From CAWUEZ02 sp963921355 (GTDB taxonomy: Bacteria > Pseudomonadota > Alphaproteobacteria > Thalassobaculales > Thalassobaculaceae): DNA of 64,000 bases. Where the stretch lies: NCBI GenBank assembly GCA_963921355.3, contig OZ001190.1, positions 3,410,001 through 3,474,000 of the forward strand, in the 5' to 3' direction. Shown here piece by piece: positions 45,892 through 55,280 of this stretch. The notes beneath the pieces are model-generated. The model was not told where the DNA came from. It saw only the letters and a program-made list of their open reading frames with translations, and ran no database searches. The number at the start of each line of letters is the position of its first letter. The stretch's first letter is position 1. Both the position numbers and the translations under genes were made by a program.

Positions 45892-46719
45892 TTGGGACCA
45901 CTGTCAGGCAAGGTCGCCATCATTACCGGCGCGTCGGCACCGTCGGGGATTGGACGGGCGATCACGATGCAGTTGGCCGCGGACGGTGCGGCCGTAGCGG
46001 TGACGGATGTCGCCGGCGCAATCCCCAACGGAGAGCCAGCGCATACCCGGGAGGCCCTCTTGGAAGAGGCCGTAGCGGCCGTCACCCGCGCAGGCGGTGA
46101 AGCAGCAGCGTTCCTGCTCGACGTGACCAGTGCAGCTGAGATCGAAACCACATTGGCCGCCGTGAAGGCCCGGTTCGGGCGGATCGACATCCTGGTCAAC
46201 AACGCTGGCTCGCTGGCCGGCGCCGATCGTTTTCTTGAAACCACCCCCAGCCAATGGGAGGCCAGCTTCCGTGTGAACCTTCTGGGGCCGATGATGCTGT
46301 GCCAGGCGGTGATTCCTGAGATGCGGGCTGTCGGGGGTGGGCGGATCATCAACATCGGCTCGACGGGAAGCCTTGGAGGCGAAGCCGGTTTCGGCGCCTA
46401 CACGGCAATGAAACATGGGCTGGCCGGCCTGTCGAAGACAGTCGCTGCGGAGTTCGGAGCTGACGGGATCCGGTGCAACACAGTGTGTCCAGGATTCATC
46501 ACCACCGAAATGCACGCCGCCGCGAATGCCCGTCTGGCCGCTGAATCTGGACAGTCCATCGAAGCTGTGAAGAAACAACGCTACGCATCCGTCGCATTGC
46601 GGGACGCTGGTCGGCCGGAGGACGTGGCGCGGGCCGTCGCCTATCTGGCGGGACCGGGTGGGGACTACGTGACAGGAATAAACCTGCCCGTCAGCGGCGG
46701 CGTCCCGTTTGGAATCTGA
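45892..46719 (+). CDS. Short-chain dehydrogenase/reductase
   Basis: 275 residues from a TTG at 45892 with GGAGGAGAAG upstream. Cofactor motif TGASAPSGIGRAI, IDILVNNAGSLAG, active Ser in NIGSTGSLGG and YTAMKHG with the YxxxK pair. A classical SDR oxidoreductase; the substrate is unknown. It is flanked by gaps of several hundred bases, so monocistronic. Confidence 0.9.
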   Translation: MGPLSGKVAIITGASAPSGIGRAITMQLAADGAAVAVTDVAGAIPNGEPAHTREALLEEAVAAVTRAGGEAAAFLLDVTSAAEIETTLAAVKARFGRIDILVNNAGSLAGADRFLETTPSQWEASFRVNLLGPMMLCQAVIPEMRAVGGGRIINIGSTGSLGGEAGFGAYTAMKHGLAGLSKTVAAEFGADGIRCNTVCPGFITTEMHAAANARLAAESGQSIEAVKKQRYASVALRDAGRPEDVARAVAYLAGPGGDYVTGINLPVSGGVPFGI

Positions 46720-46855
46720 AGTGTGACGCGCACCGAGCCCCTGCTCTTTCGGCCGCTACGCTGAGTCGAGGCGGGCGTCCGACCATCCCCGTGTTGCTGG
46801 GGGACATGGTCGATCTGGACTCGATCCGGCCCGTCACATGCCAGGACCAAAACAC

Positions 46856-47617
46856 CTAGAGTGTCGCAGACAACTCCTGTGCGACACGGCGCAGATGCTC
46901 CTGGTCGCGCCCCCCGACAAGCAGATACTGAAAACCGGCGCGCGCCCACTCCACGGTGGCCATCGCCATAGCCCAATCCCCGGATACCCCCATATCCACT
47001 CCGGATTGTCCGGATGGGTAGATGCAAAGTGCGACCGGGGCCCCCTGGTCGGCCAGGAACGCGATCTGGATGAGTGGGCGCCCTTCAAAGCCGAGGACTT
47101 GAGCGCGCTTGAATGACAGACCGGCAAGTCCGGTGATGCTCGATGCCGGTATCTCCTTGCCCAGAGCGTCCGAAACGCGACGCAGCTGGACCTCGGTGTC
47201 CACCGGCGACGTCTGTACATCCGTCAAGGTCTGGGTGACGTAGAGCGCATGGTAGGCGACGGCCTGGTCCTGCCAGTTCCCGGAGGGCGGCGCAAGAAAC
47301 CGGGATGCGCCGAACAACCCGCCCGCCGTCAGGATGCCGCCGATCAGCGCCGCGGCGACGGCGCGTCGATCCACCAGGTCAGCCACAAACCCACGCTTCG
47401 GGATGGACGGAAGGTCCGGGGCCGCCGGTGCCGCGTTCAAGAGACCATCGAAAGCCGCGCCGATGGCCGCGCGATCGATCTCCAGTCTGCGCAATCGATC
47501 GTCCAGGGTCGGATCCAGCCGCCGCGCGGCATCGATCTCCGCCCGGTCCCGGTCGCTCGCCTCATCGTCCAGATAGGCAGTCAGGACGTCGTCGCCAAAT
47601 TCCGGTCTTGGCGTCAT
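46856..47617 (-). CDS. Anti-sigma factor
   Basis: 253 residues. A short N-terminal cytoplasmic part (VLTAYLDDEASDRDRAEIDA) resembles the anti-sigma domain start, one helix sits at about 86-108 (AVAAALIGGILTAGGLFGAS), and the rest is extracytoplasmic. No H-x3-C-x2-C zinc motif is seen. It overlaps the sigma gene by 4 bases, so it most likely binds that factor and senses an envelope signal. Confidence 0.78.
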   Translation of the reverse strand: MTPRPEFGDDVLTAYLDDEASDRDRAEIDAARRLDPTLDDRLRRLEIDRAAIGAAFDGLLNAAPAAPDLPSIPKRGFVADLVDRRAVAAALIGGILTAGGLFGASRFLAPPSGNWQDQAVAYHALYVTQTLTDVQTSPVDTEVQLRRVSDALGKEIPASSITGLAGLSFKRAQVLGFEGRPLIQIAFLADQGAPVALCIYPSGQSGVDMGVSGDWAMAMATVEWARAGFQYLLVGGRDQEHLRRVAQELSATL

Positions 47618-48135
47618 AGGCCGCTGTCTTCCTGCGGCTTGATCCCGTCCGCGAGCTTCGCCCGGGCGGCGGCCAGGCGGCTCATCACGGTGCCGATCGG
47701 GATGTCCAGGATCATCGAAGCCTCCCTATAGCTGTAGCCTTCACCATACACCAGCAGGACCGCGACTCTCTGCGCCTCCGGCAGAGACATCACTTTCGAC
47801 AACACTTCACGTGAGAATAAATTCGATTCCGGATCTGGCCGCGGATCGACGAGATCGATCTCCTCGACCGGCGCCAGGCCGCTGCCTTTTCGAACGGCGT
47901 CGCTTCGGACCTCGTTCAGCCACATGCGCTGGGCGATTCGAAACACCCAGCTGTCCAGGGCGGTGCCCGGCTGAAACTGATGGTGGCGTTCCAACGCACG
48001 AAGGCAGACGGCCTGGGCAAGATCCGCCGCGCGATCCGGTGTGCCCGAGAGCACAAGGCACAGGCGCCATAGCCGCGGGTAGAGCGTCGGGATGCCTTCG
48101 CGAACCGTGTCCCACGAGCCTTTCGACCGCGCCAT
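47614..48135 (-). CDS. ECF-type RNA polymerase sigma factor
   Basis: 173 residues. Region 2 (LYPRLWRLCLVLSGTPDRAA, DLAQAVCLRAL, SWVFRIAQRMWLNEVRSD) and region 4 (SLPEAQRVAVLLVYGEGYSY, REASMILDIPIGTVMSRLAA). Controls a regulon probably linked to the divergent DUF4399 gene, 81 bases away. The partner anti-sigma is encoded next. Confidence 0.9.
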   Translation of the reverse strand: MARSKGSWDTVREGIPTLYPRLWRLCLVLSGTPDRAADLAQAVCLRALERHHQFQPGTALDSWVFRIAQRMWLNEVRSDAVRKGSGLAPVEEIDLVDPRPDPESNLFSREVLSKVMSLPEAQRVAVLLVYGEGYSYREASMILDIPIGTVMSRLAAARAKLADGIKPQEDSGL

Positions 48136-48216
48136 CCGAATAAACCGCTTCAGTCGCGTGTTTCTAGATCGCCGCGTCGCGAACGCGTCCGATCTCTAAG
48201 CAGGAGGAAGCACACC

Positions 48217-48660
48217 ATGAAGACCTTGATTCTGGCAGTGGCACTGGCCGCGGTTTCATTTGTTGGAGCCAGTCAGGCGGGCGAAACCAAGTCCGCGCCG
48301 GGCGCCACCGTCTACTTCGTCAATATAGCCGATGGCGATACGTTCACCAGTCCGTTCAAGGTGGTCTTCGGCCTGTCCGGTATGGGGGTGGCACCCGCCG
48401 GCACCGAGGCTCCGAACACCGGACACCACCACCTGCTGATCAACCGACCGCCGCTCGGCCAGGGTGAAGACGGATCGGATGAGTTCATCTACAGCCTCCC
48501 CGCCGACGAGAACCATGTCCACTTCGGGAAAGGCCAGACGGAGACCCTCGTGACCCTGGTCCCGGGCGACCACACCCTTCAGCTCGTGCTCGGCGACATG
48601 AACCACATTCCGCATGACAAACCGGTCGTCTCGGAGGTGATCACCATCACCGTGCAATAA
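48217..48660 (+). CDS. DUF4399 secreted protein
   Basis: 147 residues from an ATG with AGGAGGAAG upstream. Signal peptide (about 1-21, ASQAG). The rest matches the DUF4399 pattern: VYFVNIADGDTFTSPFKVVF, FGLSGMGVAPAG, NTGHHHLLIN and a HTLQLVLGDMNHIPHD stretch rich in His and Asp. These proteins are periplasmic or exported and of unknown function, maybe metal-related. It is divergent from the ECF sigma gene. Confidence 0.85.
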   Translation: MKTLILAVALAAVSFVGASQAGETKSAPGATVYFVNIADGDTFTSPFKVVFGLSGMGVAPAGTEAPNTGHHHLLINRPPLGQGEDGSDEFIYSLPADENHVHFGKGQTETLVTLVPGDHTLQLVLGDMNHIPHDKPVVSEVITITVQ

Positions 48661-48686
48661 ACCGCCGCGCCAGTGAGCAATTCGAC

Positions 48687-48712
48687 CCGCCCCGTCCTGA
48701 CCGGCGGGGCGG
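48687..48712 (+). terminator. Possible terminator after DUF4399
   Basis: CCGCCCCG (48687-48694) and CGGGGCGG (48705-48712) pair perfectly across a 10-base loop, 27 bases after the stop, followed by TCTT. A reasonable intrinsic terminator with a weak T tract. Confidence 0.6.
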
Positions 48713-48744
48713 TCTTGGCGCTCTGCCTTTCCCAGATCTCCGAA

Positions 48745-48857
48745 TTCCCAGCCTTGAGCTGGGATCCATGCCCGAGCCCGCCGGACTCTCAAAGTTGGCC
48801 CTGGTAGTAGTGTGAGGCCTGCGCCTCTGGCATGGGTCCTGGATCAGGTCCAGGACC
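48745..48857. repeat. Two small palindromes between genes
   Basis: At 48745-48768 an imperfect palindrome (TTCCCAGC...GCTGGGATCCA) and at 48835-48857 GGTCCTGGA-tcagg-TCCAGGACC with perfect 9-base arms. Both resemble the elements at 57236 and 57318. The 305 bases between the DUF4399 gene and the aminotransferase hold nothing else convincing. Confidence 0.6.
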
Positions 48858-48965
48858 ACGATCCTTCGTACGCTCTGCTCGTGTCGACGGGCGACGGGCG
48901 AGTCGACGCCTGCGCCTCAGACGCTAGGATGCGCGCACGCCCAATCTTCCTGAGGAAACTGCCAG

Positions 48966-50141
48966 ATGACCGTCGTGCTTGCCGACCGAATGTCCGTCCT
49001 CGGCACCGAAACCGCCTTTGAGGTGCTGGCCCGCGCCAATGCGCTGGCCGCCGAGGGCAAGAGCATCATCAACCTTGGCATCGGCCAGCCGGACTTCAAA
49101 ACCCCCGGTCACATCGTTGAAGCCGGGATCAAGGCGCTGCGCGACGGCCACCACGGCTATACACCGGCCGCCGGAATCCCGTCCCTGCGCGAAGCGGTCG
49201 CCCGCGACCTGAACACCCGTCACGGCGTCGAGGTCGATCCCGGCACCGTCATGATCATGCCCGGTGGCAAGCCGACCATGTTCTTCGCCTGCCTGATGTT
49301 CGGCGAGGCCGGTGCGGAGATCCTGTATCCGAACCCAGGGTTTCCGATCTATGAGAACTCGATCCGGTTCTCCGGTGCGACACCGGTGCCGTACCGGCTC
49401 TCCGAAGAGACGGGATTCGCCTTCTCGGCCGACGAGATGCTGTCCCAGATCACCGAAAAGACCCGGCTGATCATTCTCAATTCCCCGGCCAACCCCACCG
49501 GCGGGGCGGTCCCGCCCGAGGAGTTTGACAAGCTGGTCGCGGGGCTTGCGGCGTGGCCGGACGTCCATGTCCTCTCGGATGAGATTTACAGCCAGATGCT
49601 TTACGACGGGCGCCAGCACGTCAGCCTGCTGACCTATCCGGAGATCGCCGATCGGGTGATCCTGCTCGACGGCTGGTCCAAAACCTACGCGATGACCGGC
49701 TGGCGGATCGGCTTCTCGGTCTGGCCCCAGGCCGTTTTTCCCCATGCCGAGAAGCTCGCGGTGAACTGCCACAGCTGTGTCAACGCGCCGACCCAGTTCG
49801 CCGGCCTCGCCGCCCTGGATGGCCCCCAGGACGCGGTCGCTGAGATGGTTCAGGCGTTCGATCAGCGGCGTCGCGTGATCGTCTCGGAACTGAACCAGAT
49901 TCCGGGCTTCCGCTGTGTCGAACCGGGTGGCGCCTTCTATGCCTTCCCGAACATCGAGGGGACCGGGATGTCGGCCAAGGATCTGCAGTCCCGCCTGCTG
50001 GAGGATGCCGGGGTCGCGGTGATTGCCGGCACCAGCTTCGGAGCCTTCGGCGAAGGCTACCTCCGGTTCTCCTACGCCAACTCGACCGAGAACATCCGCG
50101 ACGCGATCGGCCGCATCAAAGGGATTCTGGCGGCGGCCTGA
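48966..50141 (+). CDS. Class I/II pyridoxal-phosphate aminotransferase
   Basis: 391 residues. ILNSPANPTGG and VLSDEIYSQML bind PLP; the Schiff-base lysine is in LDGWSKTYAMTGWRIG, and the C-terminal ends GYLRFSYANSTENI with the substrate arginine. It belongs to the aspartate-aminotransferase group by layout; the exact amino acid cannot be read from the sequence. It directly precedes the glnB promoter region. Confidence 0.87.
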   Translation: MTVVLADRMSVLGTETAFEVLARANALAAEGKSIINLGIGQPDFKTPGHIVEAGIKALRDGHHGYTPAAGIPSLREAVARDLNTRHGVEVDPGTVMIMPGGKPTMFFACLMFGEAGAEILYPNPGFPIYENSIRFSGATPVPYRLSEETGFAFSADEMLSQITEKTRLIILNSPANPTGGAVPPEEFDKLVAGLAAWPDVHVLSDEIYSQMLYDGRQHVSLLTYPEIADRVILLDGWSKTYAMTGWRIGFSVWPQAVFPHAEKLAVNCHSCVNAPTQFAGLAALDGPQDAVAEMVQAFDQRRRVIVSELNQIPGFRCVEPGGAFYAFPNIEGTGMSAKDLQSRLLEDAGVAVIAGTSFGAFGEGYLRFSYANSTENIRDAIGRIKGILAAA

Positions 50142-50170
50142 AACCGCTGCGCACGATTGAGGCGATCGTC

Positions 50171-50187
50171 TGCATTTGAAATGTGCA
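50171..50187 (+). promoter_or_regulatory. Possible NtrC-type binding site
   Basis: TGCATTTGAAATGTGCA has TGCA ends and TTT/AAA inner symmetry, similar to the NtrC enhancer TGCAC...GTGCA. It lies 93 bases upstream of the sigma-54 promoter, a normal enhancer distance. Confidence 0.4.
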
Positions 50188-50280
50188 ATCGCTGATTTTT
50201 CGGGCAAACTAGTTTCTCCCCGTCTGGGGAATTTCTGCTCGATGGCTTGGAAATCAACGCGATATTGCAGGTGTTGCGAT

Positions 50281-50296
50281 TGGCACAGCCCGTGCT
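50281..50296 (+). promoter_or_regulatory. Sigma-54 promoter of glnB-glnA
   Basis: TGGCACAGCCCGTGCT matches the -24/-12 pattern TGGCAC-N5-TTGCW with the correct spacing (GG and GC dinucleotides intact). It lies 62 bases before the glnB ATG, so nitrogen-limited activation of glnB and glnA is expected. Confidence 0.8.
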
Positions 50297-50358
50297 ATTC
50301 GCTTCCTCGCCGCGCCATCCGGTGAGGCACTCGCACGCAAATCCAAAGGCAAAAGCCG

Positions 50359-50697
50359 ATGAAGAAGGTCGAGGCGATCATCAAGCCGTTCAAACTCGAC
50401 GAGGTGAAGGAAGCGCTGCACGAAATCGGGATTCAGGGGATCACGGTCACCGAGGCCAAGGGCTTCGGGCGGCAAAAGGGGCATACGGAACTCTATCGCG
50501 GCGCCGAGTACGTGGTGGATTTCCTGCCCAAGGTGAAGGTGGAGATTGTCATGGAAGACGGTCAGGTTGCCCGCGCCGTCGAATCCATCCAGTCGGCGGC
50601 CCATACCGGCCGCATCGGCGATGGCAAGATCTTCGTCACCACCGTCGATGAGATCATCCGCATCCGCACCGGCGAGACCGGTTCGGACGCGATCTGA
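50359..50697 (+). CDS. glnB: Nitrogen regulatory protein P-II (GlnB)
   Basis: 112 residues. The KPFKLDEVKEAL stretch fits GlnB. The T-loop holds the uridylylation tyrosine in TELYRGAEYVVDF (Tyr51). The C-terminal GRIGDGKIFVTTVDEIIRIR is intact. It signals nitrogen and 2-oxoglutarate status to GS adenylylation and NtrB. Adjacent to glnA, 112 bases apart, and under the sigma-54 promoter. Confidence 0.95.
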   Translation: MKKVEAIIKPFKLDEVKEALHEIGIQGITVTEAKGFGRQKGHTELYRGAEYVVDFLPKVKVEIVMEDGQVARAVESIQSAAHTGRIGDGKIFVTTVDEIIRIRTGETGSDAI

Positions 50698-50809
50698 CGG
50701 ACCCCTTCGGGTTCGTCCCGCCGGTGCCGTCGGCATCGGCTTGTTTAGAGGGAGTGGACGGTGACCGGCATTCCGGCGCCGTCTTGGCAACAGAGTTAGG
50801 AAGGAAACC

Positions 50810-52222
50810 ATGTCCGACGACGTGAAGCGCGTTATGGAAATGATTGAGGAGCACGACGTCCGCTACGTCGATCTCCGGTTCACGGATCCGCGCGGCAAGA
50901 TGCAGCACGTGACCCAGCACGTGGACACAATCGACGAGGACACCCTGGTCGAAGGCTTCATGTTCGACGGTTCGTCGATTGCCGGTTGGAAGGCGATCAA
51001 CGAGTCGGACATGGGTCTCAAGCTGGACCTGTCCACGGCGGTGATGGACCCGTTCTTCGCCCAGCCGACGATGGCGGTGTTCTGCGACATCGTCGAGCCG
51101 TCGATCGGCCAGCCCTACGAGCGCGACCCGCGCTCGACCTCGAAGGCGGCGCTCGCCTACATGCAGAGCCTCGGTATCGGTGACACCGCGTTCTTCGGAC
51201 CGGAAGCCGAGTTCTTCGTGTTCGACGACGTCAAGATCGACGTTCAGATGAACCGCGGCTACTACGAGGTCGACAGCGAAGAGAGCCCGATGAACTCGGC
51301 GCGGGCCTATGAAGAGGGCAACCTCGGCCACCGTCCGGGCGTCAAGGGCGGCTACTTCCCGGTGCCGCCGGTCGACAGCGGCCAGGACCTGCGCTCCGAG
51401 ATGCTGTCGGTCATGGGCGAGATGGGCGTGCCGGTCGAGAAGCATCACCACGAGGTGGCGCCGGCCCAGCACGAACTCGGCATGTTGTTCGGCACTCTGG
51501 TCGAGACCGCCGACAACCTGCAGAAGTACAAGTACTGCATCCACCAGGTCGCGGCCGCCTACGGCAAGTCGGCGACGTTCATGCCGAAGCCGGTCGCCGG
51601 CGACAACGGCTCGGGCATGCACTGCCACCAGTCGATCTGGAAGGATGGCAAGCCGATGTTCGCCGGGTCCGGCTATGCCGACCTGTCGGAAATGGCGCTG
51701 TACTACATCGGCGGCATCATCAAGCACGCCCGTGCGATCAACGCCTTCGCGAACTCGACGACCAACAGCTACAAGCGGTTGATCCCGGGCTTCGAGGCGC
51801 CGGTTCTGCTCGCCTACTCGTCGCGCAACCGTTCGGCTTCCTGCCGGATCCCGCACGTCAACAGCCCGAAGGGCAAGCGGGTCGAGGTTCGGTTCCCGGA
51901 TGCCGCCGGTAACCCGTACCTGACCTTCTCGGCCATGCTGATGGCGGGCCTTGACGGCATCCAGAACAAGATCCATCCGGGCGACCCGATGGACAAGAAC
52001 CTGTACGACCTGCCGCCGGAAGAACTGGCGGACGTCCCGACGGTCTGCGGCTCGCTGCGCGAAGCCCTGGCCGCCCTCGACGCCGATCGCGCCTTCCTGA
52101 CCCAGGGCGGCGTGTTCACCGACGACCAGATCGACGGCTACATCGAGCTGAAGATGGAAGAGGTGTACGCGTTCGAGCACACGCCGCACCCGATCGAGTT
52201 CCAGATGTACTACTCGGTCTGA
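50810..52222 (+). CDS. glnA: Glutamine synthetase type I
   Basis: 470 residues, normal length for GSI-beta. Motifs MFDGSSIAGW, GPEAEFFVFDD, PVEKHHHEVAPAQHELG and GDNGSGMHCHQSIWKDGKP are present. The adenylylation tyrosine lies in KNLYDLPPEE near the C-terminus. It makes glutamine from glutamate and ammonia. Ends with an intrinsic terminator. Regulation is expected at transcription (sigma-54) and by adenylylation. Confidence 0.96.
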   Translation: MSDDVKRVMEMIEEHDVRYVDLRFTDPRGKMQHVTQHVDTIDEDTLVEGFMFDGSSIAGWKAINESDMGLKLDLSTAVMDPFFAQPTMAVFCDIVEPSIGQPYERDPRSTSKAALAYMQSLGIGDTAFFGPEAEFFVFDDVKIDVQMNRGYYEVDSEESPMNSARAYEEGNLGHRPGVKGGYFPVPPVDSGQDLRSEMLSVMGEMGVPVEKHHHEVAPAQHELGMLFGTLVETADNLQKYKYCIHQVAAAYGKSATFMPKPVAGDNGSGMHCHQSIWKDGKPMFAGSGYADLSEMALYYIGGIIKHARAINAFANSTTNSYKRLIPGFEAPVLLAYSSRNRSASCRIPHVNSPKGKRVEVRFPDAAGNPYLTFSAMLMAGLDGIQNKIHPGDPMDKNLYDLPPEELADVPTVCGSLREALAALDADRAFLTQGGVFTDDQIDGYIELKMEEVYAFEHTPHPIEFQMYYSV

Positions 52223-52258
52223 GCCACGCGCTCAGACGACGGCACGGACTCACAGCAG

Positions 52259-52292
52259 CGGGCCGCCCTTCGGGGCGGCCCGTTCGCTTTTT
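52259..52292 (+). terminator. Intrinsic terminator after glnA
   Basis: CGGGCCGCCC-ttcg-GGGCGGCCCG is a perfect 10-bp stem with a UUCG tetraloop, followed by TTCGCTTTTT. Confidence 0.93.
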
Positions 52293-52308
52293 GGACGACC
52301 TTCGCCGG

Positions 52309-52694
52309 TCAGCGCGGCAGCTCGACCTTCATGAAAGCACCGCCGTAGCCGTGCACGCTGTCATGGGCGCGCACGACCACGGTGCGTACCGACTCCGGAA
52401 TACGAACCCCTGTCAGGTTTCGGGTGAAGGGCTGCTCGGTCACATGCGGATGATACAGGGTCCGGGTCGCCAGGATGTTGCCGTGCGGATCGAGCACATC
52501 CCACTGTCGGCGTAGTGATCCCATCCGGTATCGCCATGGGCCACGGTCACCTTGAACGTCCAGGTGTCCCCGCTACGTGTCGCTTCGGCCTTCACAACAT
52601 CCGCCTTGCCGGCCAAAGCGGTCGACGCCCCACCCGACAGAGCGATCCCGGCGGCGAGCACGAATGCCGCCGCGCGTGCATCGGTTCTAGCCAT
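52309..52694 (-). pseudogene. Small secreted protein, frameshifted
   Basis: From the ATG at 52694 a signal peptide is seen (MARTDARAAAFVLAAGIALS, cleavage near ALA), then GDTWTFKVTVAHGDTGWDHY. The frame breaks near 52512; adding one base (GACCAG for GACAG) continues as QWDVLDPHGNILATRTLYHP to the stop at 52309, for 128 residues. No family recognised with certainty. It overlaps the thioesterase gene by 8 bases. Either a real mutation or a read error. Confidence 0.65.
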
Positions 52695-53112
52695 CCGACA
52701 CTCCCTCGATCTGTTCCGGCGGGACCGCACGTTTGCGGCCCGAGTCATCGATAGCGACATAGGTGAACCGGCCCTCGGTCACCAGCAGACGCTCTTCACG
52801 TTCCTGAAACCAGCCGATCTTCCAGGCCTCGATCGCGACCGTGATGGAGGTGGTGCCGACCCGCTCGATATCGCCGTAGCAGCACAGCACGTCGCCCACA
52901 CCGACCGGGCGCACGAAAGTCATGGCCTCGATCCCGACCGTGGCGACCCGACCCCGGGCCCGGCCGGCGGCGGCGATTCCACCGGCGATGTCCATCTGGC
53001 TCAACACCCAGCCGCCGAAGATGTCCCCATTCGGGTTGGTATCAGCCGGCATGGCAACGGTGCGGATCTGCATTTCACCGCGTGGGGCTCGGGTTTTCTG
53101 CGGATGGCTCAT
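52687..53112 (-). CDS. Acyl-CoA thioesterase (YciA-like hotdog)
   Basis: 141 residues from the ATG at 53112; the longer frame upstream is non-coding in type. DTNPNGDIFGGWVLSQMD is the catalytic Asp/Asn motif, then AGGIAAAGRARGRVATVGIE and a C-terminal RFTYVAIDDSGRKRAVPP. It hydrolyses acyl-CoA thioesters in the cytoplasm. Divergent from parE, 91 bases apart. Confidence 0.88.
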   Translation of the reverse strand: MSHPQKTRAPRGEMQIRTVAMPADTNPNGDIFGGWVLSQMDIAGGIAAAGRARGRVATVGIEAMTFVRPVGVGDVLCCYGDIERVGTTSITVAIEAWKIGWFQEREERLLVTEGRFTYVAIDDSGRKRAVPPEQIEGVSDG

Positions 53113-53203
53113 GGGCTTAGACACACCATATCTTGCGCTCGCACTTGGGGCGTCCACAGGATAGACTGATCGCTCCGTTCCCGTCACTTGCTGCGTCGAC
53201 ACC

Positions 53204-55216
53204 ATGGCCGATCTGTTCGCAAGCTCAGCCGCCGCCCAGGATACCGGCTATTCCGCCAAGGACATCGAGGTTCTCGAGGGCCTGGAACCGGTGCGCCGCC
53301 GGCCGGGCATGTATATCGGCGGCACTGATGAGCGGGCGTTGCACCATCTGGTGGCCGAGGTCCTCGACAACTCCATGGACGAGGCGGTCGCCGGTCATGC
53401 CTCGCGTATCGAGATCGAGCTCAGCGCCGACCACACCGTCACCGTTCGCGACAACGGCCGCGGCATCCCGGTAGACCCCCATCCCCGGTTTCCGGAGAAG
53501 TCGGCACTGGAGGTGATCCTCACCACCCTGCACGCCGGCGGGAAGTTCTCCGACAAGGTCTACGCGACCGCCGGCGGTCTGCATGGCGTCGGCATTTCGG
53601 TGGTCAACGCCCTCTCCGACCGTCTCGAGGTCGAAGTCGCGCGCGACAAGCGTCTCTACGCGCAAAACTACGAACGCGGCATGCCCCAGGACAAGCTGAC
53701 GGTCATCGGGGCGGCTCCGAACCGCCGCGGCACCAGCGTGCGGTTTCACCCCGATCCCGAGATTTTCGGTCCCAGCCTGAAGTTCCGCCCCGCCACCCTT
53801 TTCAAGATGGCGCGGTCCAAGGCCTATCTCTTCAAGGGCGTGGAGATCCGCTGGAAATGCACACCGGACCTGATTCCCGACGGCGACGACACCCCTGTCG
53901 AGGCGGTGCTGCACTATCCGGGGGGACTCGCCGACTACCTGGTGACCGCGATGGAGGGCCGCCGGACTGTCGCCGCCTCCGCTTTTACGGGCGATGTCGA
54001 AGCGGCCGGTGATCTCGGCCGGGTGGAATGGGCGCTGACCTGGCCCGACGATCAGGATGACGGCTTCCTGCACGCCTACTGCAACACGATCCCGACCCCC
54101 CAGGGCGGCACCCATGAGGCTGGACTGCGGGCCGCCCTGTCGCGGGGCATCAAGGCCTATGGCGAGTTGGTCAGCAATAAGAAGGCGACGCAGGTCACCG
54201 CCGAGGACGTGATGGCCGGCGCCTGCGTGATGCTGAGCGTGTTTATCCGCGAACCGGCGTTCCAGGGCCAGACCAAGGACAAGCTCGCCAGTCCGCACGC
54301 CACCAAGCTGGTCGACCAGGCCGTCAAGGATCACTTCGACCACTGGCTCTCCGGCGACCCGGAGACCGCCAACGCCCTGCTCGAACGCCTGATCGAGCGG
54401 GCCGAGGACAGGCTGCGGCGACGTCAGCAGAAGGAGATCAGCCGCAAGACCGCGACCCGCAAGCTGCGACTACCGGGCAAGCTGGCCGACTGCTCGCGCT
54501 CCGACAACGAGGGCACCGAGATCTTTCTGGTCGAGGGCGACAGCGCCGGCGGCTCCGCCAAGCAGGCCCGCAACCGCGCGACCCAGGCGGTGTTGCCGCT
54601 ACGCGGCAAGATCCTGAACGTGGCGAGCGCATCCGCCGACAAGCTGCGCCAGAACCAGGAACTGAACGACCTGGTGCAGGCGCTCGGCTGTGGGACCGGC
54701 GGCAGCTATAGCGAGGACGCGCTGCGCTACGAGAAGGTCATCATCATGACCGACGCGGATGTCGACGGCGCCCACATCGCCTCACTGCTTATGACCTACT
54801 TCTACCGTGAGATGCCGAAGCTGATTGAAGACGGTCACCTCTATCTGGCGATGCCACCGCTGTACCGCCTGGTCCAGGGCGGCAAGACCGTCTACGCCCG
54901 CGACGACGCGCATCGCGAGGCGCTGATGGCCGATGAGTTCAGCGGCCGCGGCAAGGTCGAGGTCAGCCGGTTCAAGGGGCTCGGGGAGATGCCGCCGGTC
55001 CAGCTCAAGGAAACCACCATGGACCCGACCACCCGGCAGTTGCTGCGGGTGAAGATCCCGCCGGCCGGCGGGCCGGACCTCATGGTCGAGCCCGAGCTCG
55101 AGTCCGAAACCCGGCGAACCCGCGAGGTGGTCGAGACCCTGATGGGCAAGAAGGCGGAGCTTCGGTTCGCCTACATCCAGGAGAACGCGCAGTTCGTCGA
55201 AGAAGTGGATATCTGA
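53204..55216 (+). CDS. parE: DNA topoisomerase IV subunit B
   Basis: 670 residues. GHKL ATPase: LEPVRRRPGMYIGGTDERAL, EVLDNSMDEA and DNGRGIP; then EGDSAGGSAKQARNR (TOPRIM Glu), PLRGKILNV and MTDADVDGAHI. The length and the absence of gyrase insertions support ParE. Partner parC is not in this window. The product decatenates chromosomes. Confidence 0.94.
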   Translation: MADLFASSAAAQDTGYSAKDIEVLEGLEPVRRRPGMYIGGTDERALHHLVAEVLDNSMDEAVAGHASRIEIELSADHTVTVRDNGRGIPVDPHPRFPEKSALEVILTTLHAGGKFSDKVYATAGGLHGVGISVVNALSDRLEVEVARDKRLYAQNYERGMPQDKLTVIGAAPNRRGTSVRFHPDPEIFGPSLKFRPATLFKMARSKAYLFKGVEIRWKCTPDLIPDGDDTPVEAVLHYPGGLADYLVTAMEGRRTVAASAFTGDVEAAGDLGRVEWALTWPDDQDDGFLHAYCNTIPTPQGGTHEAGLRAALSRGIKAYGELVSNKKATQVTAEDVMAGACVMLSVFIREPAFQGQTKDKLASPHATKLVDQAVKDHFDHWLSGDPETANALLERLIERAEDRLRRRQQKEISRKTATRKLRLPGKLADCSRSDNEGTEIFLVEGDSAGGSAKQARNRATQAVLPLRGKILNVASASADKLRQNQELNDLVQALGCGTGGSYSEDALRYEKVIIMTDADVDGAHIASLLMTYFYREMPKLIEDGHLYLAMPPLYRLVQGGKTVYARDDAHREALMADEFSGRGKVEVSRFKGLGEMPPVQLKETTMDPTTRQLLRVKIPPAGGPDLMVEPELESETRRTREVVETLMGKKAELRFAYIQENAQFVEEVDI

Positions 55217-55219
55217 GAA

Positions 55220-55233
55220 CCGGAACGTTCCGG
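55220..55233. repeat. 14-nt perfect palindrome after parE
   Basis: CCGGAACGTTCCGG, 4 bases after the parE stop. It could take part in termination or be chance. Confidence 0.5.
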
Positions 55234-55280
55234 ATCCGGATTGAAACTGCGAACGAAGATACGAGACCGACAGGCTGGAT

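Noticed and set aside
48136..48165. ECF promoter (GAATAA ... CGTGTT) between the sigma factor and DUF4399 genes
   Set aside because: The spacing between the two elements is about 13 bases, too short for an ECF promoter, so it was not listed.
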